Both the position numbers and the translations under genes were made by a program. Below the pieces are notes generated by a model. It saw nothing but the letters and a program-made list of their open reading frames with translations, was not told the DNA's origin and made no database searches. A stretch of DNA of 64,000 bases, from positions 80,801 to 144,800 of IMG/VR virus record IMGVR_UViG_3300050821_010764. One strand, given 5' to 3'. Shown here in pieces: positions 1 through 7,822 of this stretch (positions are counted from its first letter, which is position 1; every line of letters begins with the position of its first letter). The DNA is from a virus.

Positions 1-2862
1 GATCCAAAGGCTAATATCAAGCATATTATTGCTGCCGCTAACACCCTTAATACTTATGTCGAGAACAAACAAAAGGAACTCGACAAGCTAGCAGACTTGA
101 CTTACTCAGCTACTTTGACTGTAAATGACCCTCAAGGACATGAAGGTGGAAATAGCACACAAGTTACAGTCAATGCGACGGACCTTGCTAAATTCAAAGA
201 AGACGTCGAGGCAGCTTTTCAGAAATTGAGTGAAATTAAAAATTCTGGAAAAGATACTACTAATGATACGGCATCTAATCAAGAGCTAGGTACTGTGATA
301 CCAGCCGCTGATTCTGGATTGGCTCCCCCACACGCAAGATATGCATCCGCTGAAGTAGGGGTGGATCCTATTGCTGAACTTCATGAGGTTACTAGAACCA
401 TTGAAGCCAAGCTGAGCCAAATGAAACAAAGCTTGGACAAGTTAGCAAACACTTCTACTACAAACAAACAAGAGGAAAATATGTCTGGATCAAATGAAAC
501 TGTAAAAAAGGGTTATTACCAAGGCGCCGGTGGCGTTAATGAGCCTACCCCTGGTCAGGCAAAATATCCAAAGGATCCTCTTCAAGAGCATCTCCGTGAA
601 AAAGAGGATAAACAAATGGTGGGTCAACCTCCATTTCCAGATGTAGGACCAGTCGATGGTATGCATCCATCCCCAGAATCTGCTGACCAGTCTAATGAGT
701 TAGAGCGTAAAAAGATGCTTGCTCGTGCTGAGTCTGAAGAGAGAGCCCAACGTCGTCAAGCGATTGTTGATTTAGCTAAGAGAACTATTGAAAACAAAAA
801 AACCGCTTGGTTTCAAAATGGTGATGGCAACAACCCAGGAACCCCAACTCCAGGTAAACCAAAATACCCAGTTGATAAACTAGAGTATGTACTTCGTGAA
901 CACGAAGATAAGCAGATGGTTGGACAGAAGCCTTTCCCAGGTGTTGGTCCAGTTGATGGTCTTCATCCATCTCCACAATCCGCTGACACCTCTGATGAGT
1001 TAAAGCGTAAGGAAATGCTACGTAGAGCTGGTTTAATAGCCAGATTCGTTCGTGCTTCCAATAATGATGGTACTGCCAATCTAGGTAATAGTGCTTGGGA
1101 AGTTTATCTTGGTGACAAGCTACTTCTTACTGCCTCTGTCAATGAACTATCTGGTGGACGTGCTGAAGTATTACATGACAGCATTGCAACCCGTGAATTC
1201 GGTGGCAAACTAATTGAGAAGATTAAGACTCATGGTGCAGACAAGATTCGCTCCTTAGTAAAGAGTGGACAACCAGCTCCAGGCGGTGCTCCTCCAGCTC
1301 CAGGCGGTGACGCAGGCGCTCCACCAGCAGGTGGCGATGCCGGTCCTCCAGCCGAAGATACTGGTAAATCCGGTGATCCAAAAGATCAAGCTCTTGCATT
1401 AGCAGAGAAGGGTGTCGAGCTTAGCTCCGACCTTAACGAAGCAGTCAAGGCTATGGTCGGTGAGAAATCCGAAATGGGCGATATGGAAGGCGGACCAGCA
1501 GCAGCTCCAGAAATGGGTGCTTCAGCCTCCTTTAGTACACAAACACTCAACAATTTGAGGAAGGAACTTAATGGCGCGCTAACTCACGCTATGCAAGAAT
1601 CCATTGCTTCCATTAACGATCATGTTGAAGAACTTAATATGATTTCTGGATTATATGATAAGGGCGCAGTAACTGACTCTAACCAAGAGTTCGTTGGCTC
1701 TATCGTTGAAGATGCACTAAGCGAAGCCAAGACTGCAATTGCAGATGGTTTCAAATTGATGAGCGCATTTGTGAAGTACGCCCGTGGTACTACTGCCATC
1801 GTCAAGCGTGCAGAAATCGAGGCAGAACTAGAGGCATTAGCTGAGGGAGAGACTATGACAGGCGAACAAGACGCCAACAATGGCGATGATTTAATGGCTA
1901 TGATCAGCGATACCAATTCAGATTTGGATGCTATCCATGGTCTTATGGCAGATGACAACGCTCATGCCGGCGAAGAGCCACATGACGAGGCACTAGAGGG
2001 CTTACTAGACATGCCAGCAGATGATGCAAATGATCTTAAAGCCGGTGATTTGAAGCCAGAAACTATGCTAGACCCAGCAATGATGTCTCATGCATCTTTT
2101 GATACCAAAGAAGGTCGTCAAGCAATGAGAGCCAAGCTAGCCGCTGACGCTCTTGGCAAGCAAGACGACGGAGAAATCTCCGATATGTCTAAGCAAAAGT
2201 TTAGCGACATGCTAGACCAAGCTGACAAGCTTACTGATGGTCAAACTGACTTGGATACCAAGCCATCTGACAATCTAGGATATGTTGAAACTCTTCCAGA
2301 AGTTAACAAGGCTATGATGGATCTTGCAAAAGCTCCACCAAAGGTCCGTAAGGAAGCAGAAGCTATCCATAACCTAATCTCTGAAGGCAAGCTTCACCCA
2401 TCCGACCTAGACGCTCTAGTAGCAGAAGGTTTGGATAAGGATGCAGTAGCTTACTACAAGAAGTACTGGGCTCAGACTGAAGGTGGCGGAGAATTCGCCA
2501 GTGAATTGGTCAAGGAGCACGTCAAGGCAGACCTTGAGGCAGAACTTAACAAGTACAGAGTAAAGCTAGGACGTTCTTACGAACTAGCATATGACATGGT
2601 TGACCGTGGTTTGTGTCACCACGACAGAAACGCAGTTTCTGCCCAGGTAGATGAAATCATGAAGTTCAATGACGAGTCTTTCGATTCTCTAAAGAGAGTT
2701 GTTGCAAGACACCCAGTAACCAACCTTCGTAAGGAAGGTGGAAGAATGCCACAAGTTGGTATGATCGGTTCTGGTGACCTAAGCACCACACCACAGTCTG
2801 ATGGTGATATGTTTGCACAATTGTCGGCAGCATTTTCTAAGACTTCCAAGAGAAGTTTCTAA
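1..2862 (+). CDS. Large head-associated virion protein, 5' end outside window
   Basis: The reading frame is open from the first base of the window, so the true start lies upstream; a TTG at 97 is only an internal codon. The visible part has about 953 residues. It contains two tandem copies of a 73-74 residue repeat (511-729 and 808-1029) sharing EDKQMVGQ, PFP, VGPVDG and HPSP blocks, then a Pro/Gly/Ala-rich linker (about 1264-1370), an acidic helical middle and a charged helical C-terminus. No enzyme motif is visible. It heads a run of short-spaced genes leading to the capsid genes, so I infer a head-associated role (core, scaffold or internal protein). The family is not recognised; a baseplate or other virion role cannot be excluded. 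Confidence 0.55.
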   Translation, partial: DPKANIKHIIAAANTLNTYVENKQKELDKLADLTYSATLTVNDPQGHEGGNSTQVTVNATDLAKFKEDVEAAFQKLSEIKNSGKDTTNDTASNQELGTVIPAADSGLAPPHARYASAEVGVDPIAELHEVTRTIEAKLSQMKQSLDKLANTSTTNKQEENMSGSNETVKKGYYQGAGGVNEPTPGQAKYPKDPLQEHLREKEDKQMVGQPPFPDVGPVDGMHPSPESADQSNELERKKMLARAESEERAQRRQAIVDLAKRTIENKKTAWFQNGDGNNPGTPTPGKPKYPVDKLEYVLREHEDKQMVGQKPFPGVGPVDGLHPSPQSADTSDELKRKEMLRRAGLIARFVRASNNDGTANLGNSAWEVYLGDKLLLTASVNELSGGRAEVLHDSIATREFGGKLIEKIKTHGADKIRSLVKSGQPAPGGAPPAPGGDAGAPPAGGDAGPPAEDTGKSGDPKDQALALAEKGVELSSDLNEAVKAMVGEKSEMGDMEGGPAAAPEMGASASFSTQTLNNLRKELNGALTHAMQESIASINDHVEELNMISGLYDKGAVTDSNQEFVGSIVEDALSEAKTAIADGFKLMSAFVKYARGTTAIVKRAEIEAELEALAEGETMTGEQDANNGDDLMAMISDTNSDLDAIHGLMADDNAHAGEEPHDEALEGLLDMPADDANDLKAGDLKPETMLDPAMMSHASFDTKEGRQAMRAKLAADALGKQDDGEISDMSKQKFSDMLDQADKLTDGQTDLDTKPSDNLGYVETLPEVNKAMMDLAKAPPKVRKEAEAIHNLISEGKLHPSDLDALVAEGLDKDAVAYYKKYWAQTEGGGEFASELVKEHVKADLEAELNKYRVKLGRSYELAYDMVDRGLCHHDRNAVSAQVDEIMKFNDESFDSLKRVVARHPVTNLRKEGGRMPQVGMIGSGDLSTTPQSDGDMFAQLSAAFSKTSKRSF
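511..729 (+). repeat. Protein-level tandem repeat, copy 1
   Basis: First copy of a 73-residue module inside the large head-associated protein. It begins with an aromatic/Gly/Pro-rich stretch, then KYP, LRE and EDKQMVGQ, and ends in an EL-RK-ML-RA helix. The pattern matches copy 2 at 808-1029 at most positions, while the DNA has diverged, so the duplication is old. Confidence 0.85.
808..1029 (+). repeat. Protein-level tandem repeat, copy 2
   Basis: Second copy of the module, 74 residues. It conserves EDKQMVGQ, PFPGVGPVDG, HPSP and the closing charged helix. The spacer between copies is a basic helical stretch of 26 residues. Two identical modules could be docking sites or processing-site linkers; this is inference. 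Confidence 0.85.
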
Positions 2863-2888
2863 GAACTAAACAACTAATAGAGGATACT

Positions 2889-3773
2889 ATGACTAATAAA
2901 AGTGTATCAGATTTTGTCGCTGCAACCATGGATGCAGTACTAAAGAGCGCAGAGCACAAGGCTTTGTTCGGCACCCAATACAAATATGCTTCGGATGAAA
3001 ACGATGCAAAGTGTTCAAAGTGTGGCAAGGATGCTTGCTCATGCGGTGACACCGGTATGGCAGATGACAATGAAGCAAAAAAGAAGATGCCACCTTGGCT
3101 AAAAGATAAGAGTGACTCTGCTAGTGCGGACGATCAAGATGCCAAGAAAAAGAAAGACTCTTCTGGTGATTCTTCCAGTGCTTGGGATGACAACGATGCT
3201 CGTAAGAAGAAGGATTCTTCCTCTTCCAGCAGCGATTCAGCCAGCGCTTGGGATGACAATGACGCCCGTAAAAAGAAGGACTCCTCTGGTGATTCTTCTA
3301 GTGCAGATGATAACGATGCTCGCAAAAAGAAGGAAGAATCTTCTAGCTCCAGCGATTCTTCTAGCGCAGATGATTTGGAAACTTCCGCAGCATTTGATGT
3401 TGCTATCGACAGCCTATTGACTGCTTCCGCAGCTCTTGACTCTGTCGGTATGGAAAAGTCTTCTGCATTCAGTTTGAAGCTTGCTTCTTTGGTTGTTGAA
3501 GCCAAGAAGAAGGACAAGGATTCTAAGAAGAGCAAGAGCGATTCTAACGATGCTAAGGATAAAGCCAAGGCAAAGAAAGAAAAAGAGCTAGCCGCCGAAA
3601 AGAAGAAGAAAGAAAAAGAGAAGGCTGATGCTCAATCCGCTAAGGATAAGGCTGCCAAGGAAAAAGAGAAGGAAAAGGCTAAAGCAAAAGCAGATAAAGA
3701 CAAGGCTGATGCTCAAGCTGCTAAAGATAAAGCTTCCAAAGAGAAGGCAAAATCATCTTCTTCTAAGAAGTAA
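2889..3773 (+). CDS. Zinc-knuckle and lysine-rich histone-H1-like protein
   Basis: ATG follows a GAGGAT ribosome binding site. The 294 residues divide into a helical N-terminus, a four-cysteine cluster (C42, C45, C50, C52) that looks like a small zinc site, four low-complexity repeats of the type DDNDARKKK-DSS-rich (about residues 60-160), a helical segment (about 165-207) ending in an ALDSVGM motif, and a C-terminal tail of about 85 residues that is almost only Lys, Ala, Glu, Asp and Ser. Such tails resemble histone H1 or bacterial HC1-type DNA-binding tails. It sits between head-region genes, so a DNA-condensing or internal head protein is plausible but unproven. The ALDSVGM segment resembles the helical core of the next two proteins. 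Confidence 0.6.
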   Translation: MTNKSVSDFVAATMDAVLKSAEHKALFGTQYKYASDENDAKCSKCGKDACSCGDTGMADDNEAKKKMPPWLKDKSDSASADDQDAKKKKDSSGDSSSAWDDNDARKKKDSSSSSSDSASAWDDNDARKKKDSSGDSSSADDNDARKKKEESSSSSDSSSADDLETSAAFDVAIDSLLTASAALDSVGMEKSSAFSLKLASLVVEAKKKDKDSKKSKSDSNDAKDKAKAKKEKELAAEKKKKEKEKADAQSAKDKAAKEKEKEKAKAKADKDKADAQAAKDKASKEKAKSSSSKK

Positions 3774-3796
3774 TTAACTTCCAATAAGAGGATATC

Positions 3797-4024
3797 ATGT
3801 TTAAAACAGCCAGTTTCGAAGAAGAGATCTATCGTTCAATGGAAAAGAAATTGGTGTCAAACCAATTAGAAGAGAAGCATGGATTTACTAGGCTAGCTCA
3901 AGCTGCCGACTATCTTAATGCTGCCGCTGAAATTTTTGATCAAGCTGGTATGACCGAACAATCTGAAGAAGTAACAGAGGTCTTGCAGGGATTGGCTCAA
4001 CAGCTATCCGGCAAGACTTCTTAA
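3797..4024 (+). CDS. Small helical head-region protein, paralogue 1
   Basis: A 75-residue protein starting at ATG behind AGAGGAT. It begins with a short segment containing FEEEIYRSMEK and continues with a predicted helical hairpin carrying AADYLNAAAEIF and a GMTEQSEEV turn. The next gene, only 11 bases away, encodes the same two elements, so the pair arose by tandem duplication. No catalytic residue is visible. Position among head-region genes suggests a virion or assembly role. The family is not recognised. Confidence 0.65.
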   Translation: MFKTASFEEEIYRSMEKKLVSNQLEEKHGFTRLAQAADYLNAAAEIFDQAGMTEQSEEVTEVLQGLAQQLSGKTS

Positions 4025-4035
4025 TTTGAGGAACC

Positions 4036-4461
4036 ATGATCAAGAAAAGCGTTTTCGAAGATGATTTAATTGCCGGGATGCAGAGAGAACTGCAAGCTCA
4101 TGATAAAAAACAAGGTATGCAAAACCTTGATAAGGCAGTGGACTATCTTCAAGCTGCGGCAGAAATTTTCGAAGAGACTGGCATGACAGCTAAAGCCGAC
4201 CAAGTATTGAAAATTCTACTTAAAATTGGTCAAGAAAAAACCCCTCCTCATCCAAAGAATCCTGCTAATGTCAGTGATAGACATACTAAAGGATTAACCT
4301 CTGAAAAGATGGTAGCTAATCTAAAAGACCATGGTTCTATGTTTAATATGGTAGATGATGGTGCAGCTGATGACCTACTTAATATTGATATAGATGACAA
4401 AGGGTTAGAGGTTGCCGAGGGCGAAAACTCCTACGAGAAAACCTTTGAGGATAGTGACTAA
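4036..4461 (+). CDS. Small helical head-region protein, paralogue 2
   Basis: ATG follows TTGAGGA. The first 70 residues match the preceding protein: FEDDLIAGMQREL at the N-terminus, then AVDYLQAAAEIF and GMTAKADQV. The remaining 70 residues are a unique polar and acidic tail rich in Asp and Glu. The tail has no relative in paralogue 1, so this copy gained it or the shorter one lost it. Function is unknown; a head-internal or assembly protein is inferred from the neighbours. Confidence 0.65.
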   Translation: MIKKSVFEDDLIAGMQRELQAHDKKQGMQNLDKAVDYLQAAAEIFEETGMTAKADQVLKILLKIGQEKTPPHPKNPANVSDRHTKGLTSEKMVANLKDHGSMFNMVDDGAADDLLNIDIDDKGLEVAEGENSYEKTFEDSD

Positions 4462-4462
4462 T

Positions 4463-4471
4463 TGTTATATA
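4463..4471 (+). promoter_or_regulatory. Candidate extended -10 promoter
   Basis: A TG-T-TATATA element lies just after the preceding stop codon. It would place the transcript start near 4478, giving a leader of about 24 bases that includes the AAGG ribosome binding site of the gene at 4502. No good -35 element was seen. Confidence 0.35.
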
Positions 4472-4501
4472 CTGAGTAGGTATAGTTAGAAAAAGGCATC
4501 C

Positions 4502-5191
4502 ATGCTCAGACTAGTACAAGTAGGTAATACACTTCCAGCCAGTTTTATCGTTGATCCATCCGCTGAATTTCAGCCTGGACAGATTGCTGAATTAACCGTT
4601 ATCGGCAACCAAGTGATGGCAACCGTTAGTAACGGTACTGCCCCTATTGGTGTCATTGACGATATCAAAACCAAAGCATTTACTAACGTCTCTTGGAACG
4701 AAGTTGTTATCGTCCCAGCCGTAGGTGTTCCGGGTCCGGGCGGCACATTAGTTACTCCGGTTGATATCAAATCAGAATTAAAGAAACCTAATATCATTCC
4801 ATCCAGTTTCAACTCTACCGTTAACGTAGTGTTGAATCCAAATAATGGTGTTATTACTTTCGTAGCTGGTACCTCTTTGAATTTCGATTTAATGGGTACT
4901 GGACAACCAAATGCCATTAGAACTATTGTTAATTATACTTATCAAGTAGCTAATATTCCTGGTGATGATAGTACTCAAGGCTCTGGTAGAATGACCGTTT
5001 GGTTTAACAGAATGTTTTTCCAGACTGATCAATATGAGACTAATCAACAGTATCCTGTCAGAGCTAATTTGTATGTTAGTGAGGTAGGATTTTTGACGAC
5101 TAGAAGACCTAGCGCTATTCATCCGGCAGTGGCAATGGTAACGGCACCACCTACTCCTATGAATCCGATGATCGAAGTTCTTTGGTTTTAA
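4502..5191 (+). CDS. Probable virion structural (decoration-like) protein
   Basis: A 229-residue, beta-rich protein with few charged residues. Its N-terminal third has the pattern FxPGQIAEL followed by VSNGTAPIGVIDDIKTKAF, a type of segment I associate with small phage capsid-associated proteins in which a short loop around PIGxIDD follows two strands. The rest is beta-rich and ends in a hydrophobic IEVLWF. It has its own candidate promoter and precedes the internal-protein cassette. A head decoration or stabilisation role is inferred; a tail component is possible. Confidence 0.45.
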   Translation: MLRLVQVGNTLPASFIVDPSAEFQPGQIAELTVIGNQVMATVSNGTAPIGVIDDIKTKAFTNVSWNEVVIVPAVGVPGPGGTLVTPVDIKSELKKPNIIPSSFNSTVNVVLNPNNGVITFVAGTSLNFDLMGTGQPNAIRTIVNYTYQVANIPGDDSTQGSGRMTVWFNRMFFQTDQYETNQQYPVRANLYVSEVGFLTTRRPSAIHPAVAMVTAPPTPMNPMIEVLWF

Positions 5192-5261
5192 ACCCTCAAT
5201 ATTACTGCATATCCTTTTATTTAGAGAGAAGCTTTCTATATTCCAGCATATTATAGACGAA

Positions 5262-5273
5262 TCTATCGATAGA
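5262..5273 (+). promoter_or_regulatory. 12-bp palindrome at the ribosome binding site
   Basis: TCTATCGATAGA is a perfect palindrome that runs directly into the GAGGAT ribosome binding site of the gene at 5282. It could be an operator or could form a small hairpin near the start. The rest of the 90-base gap is AT-rich and includes CAGCATATTATAG, a motif seen in other intergenic gaps here. Confidence 0.3.
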
Positions 5274-5281
5274 GGATAAAA

Positions 5282-6544
5282 ATGACTTTTAAACACGTGA
5301 AATTTGAGGATTCTGCGGTAATGCGCTCCCTGGAAAAGGTAGCCTCCCAAAAAGGTTTGGTTAAGTCCGATCCTCTCAAGAAAACCGCATCCAAACAAAC
5401 TGATTTGTTTCCTACTACCAATTTGACGGAGAACATCCTCAAGTTGTGCGAAGGTTTGAGACATCAAGGTTTCAACAAGTATGCCGATGAACTAGAAGAT
5501 AAATTCGTCGTTTACAAGCAAGCTGCGGCTGCTACTCTTTATGAAACCTCGCCTGAAGAAGGAAAAGATTTAGTAGATGCCGCTCATCCAAAGGGTAGCC
5601 ATCATCTTGAGGGTCTTGATAGCGATGAAGCTGTCATTGAGACCATTTTGGACCAACACCTAAAGGATACTAAGGTAGTAGAGAAAAAACCAACTGGCAA
5701 ATTGTCATCTTCTCGTGATATTTTAAGAGCTGTCAAATTTGTTTTAGCTCAAGAAGTAACGGAAGAGCAACTAATCCCAGTACGTGCTGAGAGAGCCATC
5801 GAGCAATTAAAATCTGTTCTTGGCATACTTGGTCAGTCTCGTACTACTATTTTGAACAAGATGAATACTACCACCCTGGCTAAATCTTTTGATACCAACT
5901 ACAATGAGATTGCTAATGTAGTTAACGCTCTCACTCCAGAGACCATTAGCATTAAAAGTATTGACAGTGTTATTGGAGATTTAGGTGACATCCAAAACTC
6001 TATTGATTTCTTCAACTGGAAAGATTTAGGAGTTCTGATTCCAGGAATTGGATTTGCTTCATTGCTACAACATGTCGGTGATTTTACTGACATGGCTACG
6101 GGAGATTGGGATCAAGCCCTAAGAGATAAAATGACCGGCTTCGTAAATAAAGCTAAGGCTGCGGCGAAAAAAGCCCGTGCTTTTATGCGTGGTGAAGCTG
6201 ATGCCGAAGTAAAAGAAATGGCAGCCAAGAAAAATGCACCACTTACCATTCCAACTGTTGAAATAAAGGCAGGACCATTAAGTTCGTATTTTGGTCAAAT
6301 TGCAAAATTAAAGACTCAGCTCAATACTTGGAAAGCGTTCCGTTCAATTTCCCAGAATCCAGAAGCAATGAAATGGATTGCAGAAGAGATTGCTGCTCTT
6401 GATGATATTGATAAAAGATATGACGCTCTACCAGAAGATCAAGAAGCCGGCGCTGCTAGTGAAATGGGCAAAGAAGTAAACGAAGAGGCTCAAAATATTA
6501 ATCAGTTCCAAGCAGACTGGGTTAGTGCTAAACCTAGTGCCTAA
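5282..6544 (+). CDS. Putative internal virion protein with FED N-terminus and AAHP motif
   Basis: A 420-residue protein starting at ATG behind AGAGGAT. The N-terminus (FKHVKFEDSAVMRSLEKVA) resembles those of the two small proteins at 3797 and 4036. A helical segment around residues 48-80 is followed by an AAHP motif at 100-103, also found in the protein at 10468. Residues about 230-260 include a moderately hydrophobic stretch (LGVLIPGIGFASLL). The C-terminal half is helical with Lys/Ala-rich parts. The family is not recognised. I infer an internal or ejected virion protein from gene order and composition. Confidence 0.5.
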   Translation: MTFKHVKFEDSAVMRSLEKVASQKGLVKSDPLKKTASKQTDLFPTTNLTENILKLCEGLRHQGFNKYADELEDKFVVYKQAAAATLYETSPEEGKDLVDAAHPKGSHHLEGLDSDEAVIETILDQHLKDTKVVEKKPTGKLSSSRDILRAVKFVLAQEVTEEQLIPVRAERAIEQLKSVLGILGQSRTTILNKMNTTTLAKSFDTNYNEIANVVNALTPETISIKSIDSVIGDLGDIQNSIDFFNWKDLGVLIPGIGFASLLQHVGDFTDMATGDWDQALRDKMTGFVNKAKAAAKKARAFMRGEADAEVKEMAAKKNAPLTIPTVEIKAGPLSSYFGQIAKLKTQLNTWKAFRSISQNPEAMKWIAEEIAALDDIDKRYDALPEDQEAGAASEMGKEVNEEAQNINQFQADWVSAKPSA

Positions 6545-6554
6545 GGGTAAAGAT

Positions 6555-7820
6555 ATGTCAAAATCATCCGCCAAAGAAATATTGGACTATATTGAAAAGT
6601 ATGGTCGAGGCAGACCACCTCCGAAGCCGGGGGCAGGTTATGTGGCGTCCCCTACACCAGCACCATCTACTAAAGCTCCAGCGGGTGCAACGCATGCTCC
6701 TCCAAAACCTGGACAACATGTGCCATCTGGTGGCGGATCTGCAAGTAGTCCTGCGATCAAAGACATGCAAGAAAAGCTAGTTGGTTTATCTAAGTTAGTT
6801 TTATCTCAGCTTAATATTGAAAACATCGCTAAACAAGATGATTTGCGTCAAGCTGGCGAAGCCGCTCATCGAGATTCGTTCGGAGATTTCGTCGTTAAAA
6901 ACTATCTAAGACCTGCGGGTGGCGGAGCCCAAGAGTTTGATCCAAGTGAAAGGGTAACTGATGTTGCCAAAAAGCAACCTTCTACACCAACCAGAATGTA
7001 TTCTATCATGAATACCATGTCAAGAATTGGCGGACCAAAAGCTGAATTTAAACCAGATGGTGTCTGGGGACCAAGAACTAATCAAGCTCTTCATAATACA
7101 AAAGCCTTTGCAGAAGCCATGCTAAAATTATCCAAAGACTTTGAGACGCCAGTTAAGTCATATACTTTATCTGACCTAAAAAACTTCGCACTTCCAGATA
7201 AAGAAACTGACCTATCGCCACAAGATCGTGCTAAGTCAGCTTCAGTATTGGCTCAGCACATTCGAGCTATTACTAACATGTTTCATGAAATCAAAGAAAA
7301 CATTTTAGAGAATCCTCAGCATCAAGCCTCTATTGAGGGTGATACTCCATATGCTGTTATTGGAAAAGGCAAGGAAAAGCCAGGCGCCAAACCAGAACAA
7401 GCTCCTCAACCACTTACACCACAAGCTATTGCCTCCTTACAAACTAGATTTAAAGATGGTTTTCCAATCTTGTTTACTGATCCACAAACAAACAAAGGTA
7501 AAACCGTACTAGTTTTTGTGCAAGATTTAGTTAGCCCAGATGCATTTCAAGGATGGATGTATAAGCAACAAACAAATCAAGATCCGGCTAAAATTATAGA
7601 ACAAGTTAAAGATAGATTGGCTGGACGTCCAATTAAGCCACTACCAAGAAGATATGAAGACACTCTTTCTCCAACTGATAGAGAGCAATTTTTCAAGAGA
7701 AATCCAGACCTAAAAAAACAATACAATAAAGAAGTGGCAGAAGAAGCAGCAGATCAAGCAAAACAAGAACAAGGAATGGCACAACAAAGGACAGAAATGT
7801 CTGGGAAAGCTGGAGCATAA
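6555..7820 (+). CDS. Virion-associated protein with peptidoglycan-binding-like motif
   Basis: The ATG at 6555 (behind AAGGGT) is preferred over an upstream GTG at 6525, which overlaps the preceding gene. The product has 421 residues. The N-terminus is Pro/Gly-rich and disordered (about residues 15-65). Near residues 145-180 it carries a run ending in KPDGVWGPRTNQAL, which fits the DGxxGxxT...A signature of PG_binding_1-type peptidoglycan-binding domains. The rest is helical and polar. It could bind cell wall during ejection or only share the motif; no catalytic wall-hydrolase residues are visible. Confidence 0.5.
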   Translation: MSKSSAKEILDYIEKYGRGRPPPKPGAGYVASPTPAPSTKAPAGATHAPPKPGQHVPSGGGSASSPAIKDMQEKLVGLSKLVLSQLNIENIAKQDDLRQAGEAAHRDSFGDFVVKNYLRPAGGGAQEFDPSERVTDVAKKQPSTPTRMYSIMNTMSRIGGPKAEFKPDGVWGPRTNQALHNTKAFAEAMLKLSKDFETPVKSYTLSDLKNFALPDKETDLSPQDRAKSASVLAQHIRAITNMFHEIKENILENPQHQASIEGDTPYAVIGKGKEKPGAKPEQAPQPLTPQAIASLQTRFKDGFPILFTDPQTNKGKTVLVFVQDLVSPDAFQGWMYKQQTNQDPAKIIEQVKDRLAGRPIKPLPRRYEDTLSPTDREQFFKRNPDLKKQYNKEVAEEAADQAKQEQGMAQQRTEMSGKAGA

Positions 7821-7822
7821 CG

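Noticed and set aside
3112-3568. Long open frames on both strands over the repeats of the histone-like gene
   Set aside because: They come from the repetitive Ser/Asp/Lys codons of the real gene and have no ribosome binding sites.
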